This document shows, piece after piece, positions 15,620-24,038 of a stretch of 64,000 bases of DNA. A program made the translations under genes and the position numbers. Within the stretch, counting starts at the first letter, position 1; the number at the start of each line of letters is the position of its first letter. Source of the stretch: VBDM01 sp964430565 (lineage in GTDB: Bacteria; Pseudomonadota; Gammaproteobacteria; Burkholderiales; SG8-39); NCBI GenBank assembly GCA_964430565.1, contig CAYSFD010000048.1, positions 193,403 to 257,402 on the forward strand, read 5' to 3'. The notes under the pieces are model-generated. The model was not told the origin of the DNA and ran no database searches. It was given only the letters and a program-made list of their open reading frames with translations.

Positions 15620-16606
15620 TCAGGGAATCAGGACGAGCGCGCCGGTTGTCTTCCGGCTCTCGAGCAGGCGATGCGCTTGCGCGGCTTGCGCAAGCGGCAA
15701 GGTCCGCGGCGGGCGAGGGCGCAGCAGGCCGCGCCCGAGCGCGTCGAACAGGTCGTGCGCTGAAGCCTCGAGTTCATCAGTGGTCGCCGTGTAGTCGCCG
15801 AAGCGCACCCAGGTGAGCCACAGGCTGCCGCGGTCGCGCAGCAGGTTCACCGAAAACGGCGGCACCAGACCCGAGGAATTGCCGAAGCACACCAGGCGGC
15901 CGCGATTGCCGAGGCAGGCGACCGAGCCCTCCCAGGTGGCGAGCCCCACCGGGTCGTAGACCACAGGCACGCCGGCGCCGCCGGTCAGCTCGCGTACCCG
16001 CGCGGGCCAGTCGTCGCGGCCATGCACGAACACCGCCTCATAGCCATTTTCGAGAGCGGTCCCGACCTTGTCCGCCGAGCCCACGATGCCGATCACGCGG
16101 GCGCCGAGGGCGCGCAGCCACTGACCGGCGAGCGTGCCGACCCCTCCCGCAGCAGAATGGAAAACGACCCACGTCCCTGGCTCGACCCGAAACACGCTGC
16201 GGGTCAGCACGTGGACCGTCAGCCCCTTGAGGAATGTCGCCGCCACTACCTCGTCGGCGAGTCCCTCGGGAACCGGCACGCAGCGCGCCGCCGGAAAATT
16301 CCGCGCATCACAATAGGCACCGAGCGGGCGCGACGCGTAGGCAACGCGGTCCCCAGGGCGAAATCGCTCGGCTCCGGGACCGAGTGCCTCGACCACGCCG
16401 ACCGCCTCCATGCCGAGCACGAGCGGCTTGGGAACATCGTGAAGGTCGCGGTAGTCGCCGCGACGCCCATGCACGTCGGTGAAGTTGACACCGATGGCGG
16501 CATGGCGGATGCGAATTTCGCCCGGGCCGGGCGCGACGTCCGGAATGGTGCGCGTCTCGAGCACTTCCGGGCCGCCGAAGCGGCTCAAAGCCATTACGCG
16601 GCTCAC
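15620..16606 (-). CDS. Zinc-independent quinone oxidoreductase (MDR family)
   Basis: This 328-residue medium-chain reductase resembles NADPH:quinone oxidoreductase QorA. It has GVNFTDVHGRRG near residue 40, a nucleotide-binding motif in VFHSAAGGVGTLAGQWLRA at about 148-166, and no structural-zinc cysteine cluster. It overlaps the stop of the upstream flavoprotein gene by 4 bases (ATGA). Probable role: reduction of an activated double bond or quinone in the island pathway; substrate unknown. Confidence 0.85.
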   Translation of the reverse strand: MSRVMALSRFGGPEVLETRTIPDVAPGPGEIRIRHAAIGVNFTDVHGRRGDYRDLHDVPKPLVLGMEAVGVVEALGPGAERFRPGDRVAYASRPLGAYCDARNFPAARCVPVPEGLADEVVAATFLKGLTVHVLTRSVFRVEPGTWVVFHSAAGGVGTLAGQWLRALGARVIGIVGSADKVGTALENGYEAVFVHGRDDWPARVRELTGGAGVPVVYDPVGLATWEGSVACLGNRGRLVCFGNSSGLVPPFSVNLLRDRGSLWLTWVRFGDYTATTDELEASAHDLFDALGRGLLRPRPPRTLPLAQAAQAHRLLESRKTTGALVLIP

Positions 16607-18006
16607 CTAATTCCTTTCGAAACGAGCCGTCCCGCACTCGCGCCGGCGATGCGTCCGAGGGTGGTCGCGGTGAGCAGCCCGCCCCCGGAGAAATAGCCCC
16701 AGTTGGACGGCCCCGAAAGGCCGCGTGCGGCGCCCCCTCCTGCGAACAGATTCGGCAGCGGCGCGCGGTCGGGGCGCAGCACGCGGGCAGAGGTGTCGAC
16801 CACCAGTCCGCCCTGCGTGTGGAACAGCGCGCCGGTGACCTTGACGGCGCAGAACGGAGCCTGCAACGGCTGCGTGCCGCGAAAGCTGCGAGCCCAGCGA
16901 TCTTCGCCTTTCCCTTCTCTTAGACGATTCACTTCGGTGTCGGTGCGCTCCAGAGCGTCCGCCGGGATCCCGAGCATCACGGCCAGCTCGCGCAGGCTCG
17001 CGGCCTTGCGAATGCCGCCGAGCGAGCGTATCGCCTCGTAGTCGGCGAAGCCGAGAATCGGTCGTTCGCGCGCCTCATCGAAGATGTCCCAGGCCACCCC
17101 GCCGGGCTGCGCGATCACCTCGACCGCCTGCTCGGAGTAGCCGCGCACTTCGTTCGAGAAACGCAGGCCGAGCGAATTGACCTGATAGCCGCCATTCATC
17201 AGCACGCCCCAGTTTAGAGGGTTGCCATAAGGAACCGCGACGGCGCCGTGGCCCTGATAGCTTCCCAGGTCCGCGACCGCCGCGCCCAGCTCGCGGCCCC
17301 ATTTCACGGCGTCGCCCTTGTTGCCTACGTGCCCGGAGAATTCGGCGTCGGCGATCTCCGGGATTTCGCGGCGCAGCATCTCCTTGTCGCCCCCGAAGCC
17401 GCAGCAACCGAGCACCAGAGCTTCGCAGCCGATCGTCTCCCGGGTGCCGTCCGGACGCGCGAAGCGCACGGCGACTACGCGTCCGTCGCTTTGCGCATAG
17501 AGATCGGCTGCGGTAGCACTGGTCACGATGTCGATGCCCTGCCGCCCCGCGGCGGCAAGCAGCGCGCTCTCGAGCTCCTCGCCGGTGCGGTGCGGCGTGC
17601 CGTGCATGCGCAGCACCGAGTGCCCCGGGTAGAGGAAACCCTCGACCAGCTTGAACGCCACCCCGTGGCGGTCGGCGAGCCATTCGATCGTCGGGCCGGA
17701 GGCGGCGGCGACGGCGTCGACCATCGCCCGGTCGGTCTCGCCTTTCGCCTTGCGCCAAATGTCGCCGGCGAGCAACTCCGGCGTGTCCACGATGCCGAGC
17801 GCCTTCTGGAAACGCGTGCCCGCGGCGGGAATGAGGCCGGTCGAAAGCGCGGTGCTGCCGGTCGGCTTCGCGTCTCGCTCGAGCACCAGCACCTCCGCAC
17901 CACTTTCCTTCGCTGCCAATGCGGCGGTCAGGCCGCAGGCCCCCGCCCCGATTACGACGACAGGGACGGAATATTCGAACTTCGCCTGTTCCGCCGGAAG
18001 AATCAA
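16603..18006 (-). CDS. FAD-dependent oxidoreductase, fumarate reductase/KstD-like
   Basis: A 467-residue flavoprotein. It has the N-terminal FAD dinucleotide fold VVVIGAGACGLTAALAAKESGAE with a downstream acidic residue in LVLERD, and the C-terminal GGGAARGLSGPSNWGYFSGG segment typical of the fumarate-reductase/3-ketosteroid-dehydrogenase superfamily. Such enzymes insert or reduce carbon-carbon double bonds adjacent to carbonyls. It couples to the quinone oxidoreductase (4-base overlap) and to the NIPSNAP gene (4-base overlap). Confidence 0.85.
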   Translation of the reverse strand: MILPAEQAKFEYSVPVVVIGAGACGLTAALAAKESGAEVLVLERDAKPTGSTALSTGLIPAAGTRFQKALGIVDTPELLAGDIWRKAKGETDRAMVDAVAAASGPTIEWLADRHGVAFKLVEGFLYPGHSVLRMHGTPHRTGEELESALLAAAGRQGIDIVTSATAADLYAQSDGRVVAVRFARPDGTRETIGCEALVLGCCGFGGDKEMLRREIPEIADAEFSGHVGNKGDAVKWGRELGAAVADLGSYQGHGAVAVPYGNPLNWGVLMNGGYQVNSLGLRFSNEVRGYSEQAVEVIAQPGGVAWDIFDEARERPILGFADYEAIRSLGGIRKAASLRELAVMLGIPADALERTDTEVNRLREGKGEDRWARSFRGTQPLQAPFCAVKVTGALFHTQGGLVVDTSARVLRPDRAPLPNLFAGGGAARGLSGPSNWGYFSGGGLLTATTLGRIAGASAGRLVSKGIR

Positions 18007-18332
18007 ACCTGGACGCCTTCGATGCGGGGATTACAAGTTGCTGCAACCAGCAGGCGGACTTCCTGCTTTTCGATCAGCTCGCGGGCCTTCTTCAGATAAG
18101 CGGCAAACGCCGAGTCCTTGTAGAGCGCGGCCCTGCGCCGCTCCCGCTCGCCGGCGTCCCTGAATCCGAACATCATCACGATCTGGTTGACGTCCCCGAT
18201 CTCGGTCCGGTAAAGGCCCATGAAATTGCCGAGGATGCGCTGTTGCGGCTCGAGCCCCTCGCTCTGGAACATTTCCAGGAAAGCGTTTACCGCGCCGATC
18301 TTCAACGTGTACTGGCGAAAATCCACGACCAT
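18003..18332 (-). CDS. NIPSNAP family protein
   Basis: This 109-residue dimeric alpha/beta-barrel-type protein starts VVDFRQYTLKIGAVNAFLEMF and has the family block GLYRTEIGDVNQIVMMFGF. The ATG at 18330-18332 is chosen because GGAGG lies 5 bases upstream; an upstream ATG at 18356 has no ribosome binding site. The family is common in catabolic clusters and has no fixed enzymatic role. It is divergent from the isochorismatase gene, with only 41 bases between start codons. Confidence 0.85.
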   Translation of the reverse strand: MVVDFRQYTLKIGAVNAFLEMFQSEGLEPQQRILGNFMGLYRTEIGDVNQIVMMFGFRDAGERERRRAALYKDSAFAAYLKKARELIEKQEVRLLVAATCNPRIEGVQV

Positions 18333-18373
18333 GGCCGCCTCCGTCGAAAAGCGCATGATAGTCTACGCGGATC

Positions 18374-19045
18374 ATGGAACTGTCCGACAAGTCCGCGCGC
18401 CGACTGTTCCAGGAGATCAAGGCCAGTCCGACGCGCAAGCGCTTCGGCTTCGGCTCGAGGCCGGCGCTGATCAACATCGACCTGCAGAAGGCCTACACCT
18501 GCGTCGGCGAATTCGTCACCGCCTACGAAACGGACCCGAAACAGCTCGACTACGTGAACCAGCTCGCGCGCCTGTTCCGCGAGAAGCGCTGCCCGGTGGT
18601 CTGGACCCACGTAGCCTACATGGACTCCGGGGAGGACTGCGGCGTATGGGGCACCCGCACCGATACCCCGGATTCTCTGCAGAACATCAAGGTCGGCTCG
18701 CGCCGCTCGGAGTTCGACGACCGGCTGGAGGTCGACCGCAAGCGCGACATCATCATCAACAAGCGCATGGCTTCGGCCTTCCAGGAGACCAACCTCGGTT
18801 CGCTGTTCAGCTTTCACAAGGTGGACACGGTGGTGGTCACCGGCGGCTCGACCTCGGGCTGCGTGCGCGCCACCGTGGTGGACAGCCTGTCGCGCAGCTA
18901 CCGCACCATCGTCCCCGAGGAATGCGTGGCCGACAAGCACGAGAGCCCGCACTTCGCCAACCTCTACGACATGGCGCTGAAGTACGCCGATGTCGTGCCG
19001 GTGGCCGAAGTGCTCGAATTCATGAAGAAGTATTCGGTAAAGTGA
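18374..19045 (+). CDS. Isochorismatase-fold cysteine amidohydrolase, copy 2
   Basis: This 223-residue N-carbamoylsarcosine-amidase-like enzyme has triad residues Asp36 in LINIDLQ, Lys in IINKRMASAF (about 132), and Cys in STSGCVRATVVDS (about 162). All three catalytic residues are present. Its stop overlaps the GTG start of the adjacent deacetylase-fold gene (GTGA), so amidase and ring-opening enzyme are made in a coupled way. That pairing is what an imidase plus half-amidase module would look like. Confidence 0.86.
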   Translation: MELSDKSARRLFQEIKASPTRKRFGFGSRPALINIDLQKAYTCVGEFVTAYETDPKQLDYVNQLARLFREKRCPVVWTHVAYMDSGEDCGVWGTRTDTPDSLQNIKVGSRRSEFDDRLEVDRKRDIIINKRMASAFQETNLGSLFSFHKVDTVVVTGGSTSGCVRATVVDSLSRSYRTIVPEECVADKHESPHFANLYDMALKYADVVPVAEVLEFMKKYSVK

Positions 19046-19953
19046 AGCGGGATCCAGGGTTCTACGACTACCTGCCCTACTTGCGCCGTCCGAAGATCGA
19101 ATGGCCAGGCGGCGCGCGGGTGGCCTTCTGGGTGGCGCCGAACATCGAGTTCTACGAGCTGGAACCGCCGAAGAACCCGTCGCGCCCGGCTTGGGCGCGG
19201 CCGGCGCCGGATGTTCTCAACTACTCGTACCGGGACTACGGCAACCGCGCCGGGTTCTGGCGCATGGCCGAGGCAATGGACCGCTGCGGCATGCGAGGCA
19301 GCGTGTCGCTCAACGTCGCGGTGTGCGAGCACCATCCCGAGGTGATCGCCGCCTGCGTCGAGCGCGGCTGGGAGCTCTACTCCCACGGCACCTACAACAC
19401 CCGCTACCTGTTCAACTTGAGCGAGGAGCAGGAGCGCGCCGTGATCCAGGATTCGATCGACACCATCCGCAAGGCCTCCGGGCAGAAGCTCGATGGCTGG
19501 CTCGCGCCGGCGCTCACCTACACCGAGCGCACGCTGGACCTGGTAGCGGAGATGGGCCTTAGCTACGTCTGCGACCTCTTCCATGACGATCAGCCCGGTC
19601 CGGTCAAGGTGAAAAACGGCAAGCTCCTCAGCATTCCCTATTCGCTGGAAATGAACGACGTCATCGCCTACAACGTCAATCTCGTCTCGCCGCGTCACTA
19701 CGGCGAGATCATCCGGCGGCAGTTCGACCGTCTCTACGCCGAGGGCGAGGAATCGGGAACGGTGATGTGTATCCCGCTGCATCCCTACCTGATCGGCCAG
19801 CCCTACCGCCTCAAGGCCTTCGAGGACGCGCTCGCCTACATCACCGGCCACGACAAGGTGTGGCTCGCCACCGGGCGCGAGATCGCCGGGCACTTCATCG
19901 ACCACTATTACGATGCGTTCGCGATAGCCTCGCACCCCGTCCGTGATCTCTGA
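19042..19953 (+). CDS. Polysaccharide-deacetylase-fold amidohydrolase, PuuE/imidase-like (paralogue 3)
   Basis: This 303-residue protein starts at a GTG overlapping the isochorismatase stop; the open frame upstream of it is a shadow. Landmarks: WPGGARVAFWVAPNIEFYEL, YSYRDYGNRAGFWRMAEAMD, SHGTYNTRYLFNLSEEQERA, CDLFHDDQPGPVK, and IPLHPYLIGQPYR. It is closest in layout to paralogue 2. The position directly behind a half-amidase-like gene supports a role in opening a cyclic amide or imide, inferred from PuuE allantoinase and cyclic imide hydrolase. Confidence 0.82.
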   Translation: MKRDPGFYDYLPYLRRPKIEWPGGARVAFWVAPNIEFYELEPPKNPSRPAWARPAPDVLNYSYRDYGNRAGFWRMAEAMDRCGMRGSVSLNVAVCEHHPEVIAACVERGWELYSHGTYNTRYLFNLSEEQERAVIQDSIDTIRKASGQKLDGWLAPALTYTERTLDLVAEMGLSYVCDLFHDDQPGPVKVKNGKLLSIPYSLEMNDVIAYNVNLVSPRHYGEIIRRQFDRLYAEGEESGTVMCIPLHPYLIGQPYRLKAFEDALAYITGHDKVWLATGREIAGHFIDHYYDAFAIASHPVRDL

Positions 19954-20839
19954 CGACTACCTCAAGTACCCACGGCGGCGCTATGGCATGGACCACGACC
20001 GCTACGAGTGGTCGATGCTTGCGCGGCGCGAAAAGATTGCCTGGCCGAACGGCGCGCGCGTCGCGCTGTGGGTTGTTCCCGCGCTGGAGTGGTTCCCGCT
20101 CGACATGAAGGGCCAGCCCTTTAAGCCGCCGGGCGCCCTGCAGAACGCCTACCCGGACCTGCGCCACTACACGCTGCGCGACTACGGTAACCGCGTCGGC
20201 ATCTTCCGCGTCATGAAAGCGCTCGATCGCCACGGCATCCGCGCCAGCGTCGCCATGAACGCCACCGTTGCCCTGCGCTATCCGGCGCTGCTAAAGGAAA
20301 TCACTGCAAGGAACTGGGAGATCCTCGGCCATGGCCTTGACATGGATCATCTTCATTTTGAAGGGATGGCCGACGAAGAGGATTTGATCCAAAAATCCCT
20401 TCAAGCCCTGCCGAAAGTCAGAGGCTGGCTGTCTCCCGCGAAATCCGAATCCACCAGGACCCTGGAGCTTCTCGCCGCAGCCGGCATCGAGTACGTCTGC
20501 GACTGGGTCAACGATGACATGCCGTACCTGATGAAGAACACCCTCCACTCGATGCCCCATTCCACGGACATCGACGACTGGCAGATCCTGGTCAACAACC
20601 ACCACGACGAGGACGAATTCCGCGACCAGCTGATCGACCAGTTTGACCTGCTGTACGACGAATCCGCGACGCAGGGCGGCCGGATCATGGCCATTTCATT
20701 GCATCCCTGGGTGATCGGCCAGCCCTACCGCATCGGCGCGCTGGAGAGCGCGCTGGCGCACATCATGCGCCATCCGGGCGTGTGGCCGGCGACCGGCGCC
20801 GAGATCCTCGACGCCTGGAAGGCCGGGGGCGCGGCCTAG
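19943..20839 (+). CDS. Polysaccharide-deacetylase-fold amidohydrolase, PuuE/imidase-like (paralogue 4)
   Basis: This 298-residue protein starts at a GTG that overlaps the preceding paralogue by 11 bases. Landmarks: WPNGARVALWVVPALEWF, YTLRDYGNRVGIFRVMKALD, HGLDMDHLHFEGMADEED, CDWVNDDMPYLMK, and SLHPWVIGQPYR. Like paralogue 1 it lacks the NTRY block and carries an NDD motif, so this locus pairs one enzyme of each subtype (3 and 4). Two tandem divergent paralogues may form a hetero-oligomer or act on successive ring substrates. Confidence 0.82.
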   Translation: MISDDYLKYPRRRYGMDHDRYEWSMLARREKIAWPNGARVALWVVPALEWFPLDMKGQPFKPPGALQNAYPDLRHYTLRDYGNRVGIFRVMKALDRHGIRASVAMNATVALRYPALLKEITARNWEILGHGLDMDHLHFEGMADEEDLIQKSLQALPKVRGWLSPAKSESTRTLELLAAAGIEYVCDWVNDDMPYLMKNTLHSMPHSTDIDDWQILVNNHHDEDEFRDQLIDQFDLLYDESATQGGRIMAISLHPWVIGQPYRIGALESALAHIMRHPGVWPATGAEILDAWKAGGAA

Positions 20840-20840
20840 C

Positions 20841-20857
20841 CCGGCGGCATCCGCCGG
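20841..20857. terminator. GC-rich hairpin between convergent genes
   Basis: CCGGCGG and CCGCCGG pair around a 3-base loop, right after the stop of paralogue 4 and before the convergent SDR end. There is no T-run, so it would be a weak or factor-assisted bidirectional stop. Confidence 0.4.
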
Positions 20858-20874
20858 TGGTAGTCGGTCGCGTA

Positions 20875-20923
20875 CTTACACAACTGTCGGCGACGACGCG
20901 CCATCCATCGTGATGTTCGCCCC
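20875..20923. repeat. 49-bp repeat, copy A (SDR 3' end)
   Basis: This segment, the last 16 codons and stop of the 20876-21652 SDR, recurs at 25247-25295 with 3 mismatches in 49. Copy A is in its native gene context. Confidence 0.75.
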
Positions 20924-21652
20924 GGTGAGGAAGCGGCCGCGCTCGGAGGCAGCGAACACCACCGCGTCGGCGATTTCCCCGGGCTCGGCCAGGCGGCCGA
21001 GCGGCAGCTTCGCGACCGCCTGCCTGAGTGCTTCCTCCTCGGAGATGCTGGCGCGCTTGGCTTCGGCCTTCAGGCCTTCCGCCACGCGGTCGGTCCTGGT
21101 GAGGCCGGGATTGAGGCCGACCACCCGGACGCCGCGGGCGGCATAGGCATTTGCCAGTCCCGCCGTTGCGAGCATGAGGGCGGCGTTCGCCGCGCCGCCT
21201 GCGAGGTGCGTCGGCGAAGGTACCTTGCCGCCGTTGCCGATGATGTTGATCACCGCGCCGCGGCCGCGCGCGGCCATGCGCTTGATCAGCGGGTCGATTA
21301 CGTGAATGTAGGAGAAATACTTGGCCGCCATGCCGGCATGCCAGGCCGCGGCGTTCAGTTCGTCGGCATTGGTGCGCTTGGCGGCACCGGCGGAATTCAC
21401 CAGCACGTCGATCGGCCCGAATTCGGCTTCCGCCAGCGCCACCATCGCGGCGGCCGCGGCCGCATCGGTCAGGTCCGCGGCGTAGGTCTGCACGTCGCCC
21501 AAGGCCTTGCGCGCCGCGTCGAGGTTTACCTGCGAGCGCGAAACGATGGCGACGCGCGCGCCCTCGGCGAGAAACGCTCGCGCGCAGGCGAGCCCGATGC
21601 CTTTGCTGCCGCCGGTAATAAGGACGTTCTTCCCCTTCAGGCCGAGTTCCAT
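20876..21652 (-). CDS. SDR-fold protein with a degenerate catalytic motif
   Basis: This 258-residue protein starts at the ATG at 21652, 1 base after the Bug receptor stop. The cofactor motif TGGSKGIG and NSAG segment are intact. At the active site the Tyr-x-x-x-Lys is replaced: SPTHLAGGAANAAL gives His and Gly at the expected Tyr and Lys positions. It may belong to a non-classical SDR branch or have lost dehydrogenase activity. The upstream extension to 21787 is a shadow of the Bug gene. Confidence 0.82.
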   Translation of the reverse strand: MELGLKGKNVLITGGSKGIGLACARAFLAEGARVAIVSRSQVNLDAARKALGDVQTYAADLTDAAAAAAMVALAEAEFGPIDVLVNSAGAAKRTNADELNAAAWHAGMAAKYFSYIHVIDPLIKRMAARGRGAVINIIGNGGKVPSPTHLAGGAANAALMLATAGLANAYAARGVRVVGLNPGLTRTDRVAEGLKAEAKRASISEEEALRQAVAKLPLGRLAEPGEIADAVVFAASERGRFLTGANITMDGASSPTVV

Positions 21653-21653
21653 A

Positions 21654-22637
21654 TCAGTCGACCTTCGCGCCCGATGCCTTGACGACCTGCGCCCATTTGT
21701 CGATCTCGGCTTTGATATAGGCGCGGAACTGCTCGGGGGTGCTGCCCACCGGCTCGGCAGCCTGGGCCGCGAACTTGCCGCGCACATCGGGCGTGGCGAG
21801 AATCCGCACCAGTTCGCGATTGAGCTTGGCGACGATCTCCGGCGCAGTTTTGGCGGGGGCCAGAAGGCCGTTCCACGAACTCACCTCGAAATCGGCAAGC
21901 CCGGCTTCCGCCATCGTCGGTACATTGGGAATCTGCGGCAGGCGCCGGTTCGCGGCCACCGCGATCGGCTTGAGCCTGCCGCTTTGCATTTGCGGGATCG
22001 CCGAGAGCGCGGTCTTGAACCCCATTGACACGGTTCCCGTCATCACGTCCGCCAGTGCCGGCGCGGCGCCCTTGTATGGCACATGGATTATGTCGATGCC
22101 GGCGCGCAGCTTGAGCAACTCGCCGGCGAGGTGGGGCGAACCGCCAGCACCCGATGAAGCGTAGCTCAGCGTGCCGGGTTTGGATTTGGCCAGCGCGATC
22201 AGTTCCTTCAGGTCGTTGGGCGCCAAAGAGGGCGCGACCACCAGCACGCTCGGCGCCGACATGAACTGCGTGACCGGCGCGAAATCGCGCAGCGTGTCGT
22301 AGGCCAGGTTCTTGTAGATCGACATGTTGGTGGCATTGGCGATGGTGCCCAGCAGCAGCGTGTAACCGTCGGGCGCCGCGCGTGCGACCTGCTCCGAGCC
22401 GATGTTCGAGCCGCCGCCGGGCTTGTTCTCGACCACCACCGGCTGGCCCCACGCTTCCTGCAGTTTCTGCGCCATCAGGCGCGCCACCACGTCGGTGGCG
22501 CCGCCCGGCACAAAGCCAACGACGATGCGGATCGGCCGCGAGGGATAGCCGGCGGCGGCGTCCTGAGCTGAGGCCGGTGCGGCCCACAAGGAAGCAAGCG
22601 AAACAATGAAAACGCGCCCAAGCAGATTGATATTCAT
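21654..22637 (-). CDS. Bug/TTT-family periplasmic solute receptor, copy 1
   Basis: This 327-residue protein starts at the ATG at 22637, with a Sec signal peptide ending near APASAQD. It has the Bug landmarks YPSRPIRIVVGFVPGGATD, VVVENKPGGGSNIGSEQVA, APDGYTLLLG, and HVPYKGAAPALADVM. Bug receptors bind carboxylates or amides for tripartite tricarboxylate transporters; no TctAB membrane genes are visible, which is normal for this family. It couples upstream to the broken isochorismatase (ATGA) and downstream to the SDR. Confidence 0.9.
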   Translation of the reverse strand: MNINLLGRVFIVSLASLWAAPASAQDAAAGYPSRPIRIVVGFVPGGATDVVARLMAQKLQEAWGQPVVVENKPGGGSNIGSEQVARAAPDGYTLLLGTIANATNMSIYKNLAYDTLRDFAPVTQFMSAPSVLVVAPSLAPNDLKELIALAKSKPGTLSYASSGAGGSPHLAGELLKLRAGIDIIHVPYKGAAPALADVMTGTVSMGFKTALSAIPQMQSGRLKPIAVAANRRLPQIPNVPTMAEAGLADFEVSSWNGLLAPAKTAPEIVAKLNRELVRILATPDVRGKFAAQAAEPVGSTPEQFRAYIKAEIDKWAQVVKASGAKVD

Positions 22638-22985
22638 AGCGAAACCTTTTCCTTTTTCGAGGTGACCAAGCCATTCAATTCCGAAAGAACAAAATCGAGG
22701 TCTTCGACGTCGGCGAACTTCATGTCCATGTCGAACAGGTTCGCGCGATGCGCCGACGAGCTGCGATCGCCGCAGGCCTGTTCGACCACGATCACGCGGA
22801 AATTGTGCGAGAACGCGTCCTCGACCGCGGCGCGTACGCCTGCGCTGGTCGATACGCCTGCCACCACCAGCGTATCGACGCCGTCGTAACGCAGGAATGA
22901 TTCGATGGGCGTGCCAAAGAACACCCAAGGTTTTTTTCATCAGGACCACCCGGTCCTGCGGGCGCGGCGCTTCACTCCTTGGCCC
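22634..22985 (-). pseudogene. Isochorismatase-fold hydrolase remnant, copy 3
   Basis: Only the C-terminal half remains. Upstream coding (PRPQDRVVLMKK) joins PWVFFGTPIESFLRY only if one A is removed from a run of seven at about 22930-22936, so the frame is broken there. The N-terminal roughly 100 residues with the catalytic Asp are absent. The nucleophile region reads STSAGVRAAV, with no Cys where STSGCVRA is expected. Both breaks make it inactive. Its stop still overlaps the Bug start, preserving the former operon. Confidence 0.75.
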
Positions 22986-23084
22986 AGTCTACAAACCCCC
23001 CGGCGATCGCACAAGGCCGGTCTGCCCAACAGAACGCCGATGTCGATGCCTGCGAGGGAATCCGATGCGCTATATTAGGCACTG

Positions 23085-24038
23085 ATGCGAGTGTTGATCG
23101 CCTGTTTCATGCTGGTCATGGCGCCTGCCGCGCTGGCGCAGGGCGATTATCCGAACCGTCCGATCCGGCTCATTGTCACGGTTCCCCCGGGCGGCGCGGC
23201 CGACTTCATCGCCCGCCTGGTGGGAGCGAGGCTCGCCGAGCTGCTCGGGCAGCAGGTGCTGGTCGAGAACCGCGGCGGCGCCGGCGGCACGATCGCGACC
23301 GATGCAGTCGCCAAGGCGGCCCCGGACGGCTATACCCTGCTGCAGAACTCGATCACCACGCACGGCATCGGCCCGCACCTGTATTCCAAATTGCCCTACG
23401 ACCCGGTCAGGGACTTCGCACCCGTGTCGATGCTCGCTTCTCTGCCGCTCATCATGACGGTCAACGCCGACCTACCCGTGAAGTCGGTGCAGGAGCTGGT
23501 TCTAGCGTCAACAACCAGCAGCTACAATTTCGCGTCCTCCGGCAACGGCGGCGCACCGCACATGGCGGGAGAACTCTTCAAGAGCATTACCGGCGCGAGC
23601 GTCACCCACGTTCCGTACAAAGGGAGCGGGCCGGCGGTAGCGGATCTCCTCGGCGGGCGGGTGCACATCATGTTTGACGCCGCGCCGTCGCTCATCGCGC
23701 ACATCCGCAGCGGCAAGCTGCGCGTCCTGGCAGCGGCGAGCCCACAGCGCAACCGGCTGCTGCCCGAGGCCCCCACCTTCGCCGAGATCGGGCATCCGCG
23801 CGTGGCGGTAGCGCTTTGGTACGGGCTCCTGGCGCCCGCAGGCACGTTGCGCCCGGTGATCGAGAAATTGAACAGGGAAGTGGTAAAAACGCTGGAAGCC
23901 GCCGACGTGCGCGAACGGCTGCTCGGCCAGGGCGCCGATCCGGCCCCGAGTACGCCGGAAGCGTTCGCGTCGTTCATGCAGGAAGAGATGGCGAAATGGG
24001 CGCCGGTAGTGAAGCAGGCCGGAGTAAAGCTGGATTGA
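23085..24038 (+). CDS. Bug/TTT-family periplasmic solute receptor, copy 2
   Basis: This 317-residue protein has a signal peptide MRVLIACFMLVMAPAALAQG. Its mature landmarks are YPNRPIRLIVTVPPGGAAD, VLVENRGGAGGTIATDAVA, APDGYTLLQ, and HVPYKGSGPAVADLL. Its stop is overlapped by the TTG start of the downstream MmgE/PrpD gene, so receptor and enzyme are co-translated and the receptor probably binds the substrate of that enzyme or a precursor. Confidence 0.9.
   Translation: MRVLIACFMLVMAPAALAQGDYPNRPIRLIVTVPPGGAADFIARLVGARLAELLGQQVLVENRGGAGGTIATDAVAKAAPDGYTLLQNSITTHGIGPHLYSKLPYDPVRDFAPVSMLASLPLIMTVNADLPVKSVQELVLASTTSSYNFASSGNGGAPHMAGELFKSITGASVTHVPYKGSGPAVADLLGGRVHIMFDAAPSLIAHIRSGKLRVLAAASPQRNRLLPEAPTFAEIGHPRVAVALWYGLLAPAGTLRPVIEKLNREVVKTLEAADVRERLLGQGADPAPSTPEAFASFMQEEMAKWAPVVKQAGVKLD

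Noticed and set aside
18220..19953. Long open frame that looks like a fusion ending in the deacetylase-fold domain
   Set aside because: The first 274 codons are an out-of-frame reading of the isochorismatase gene; the real start is the GTG at 19042 overlapping its stop.
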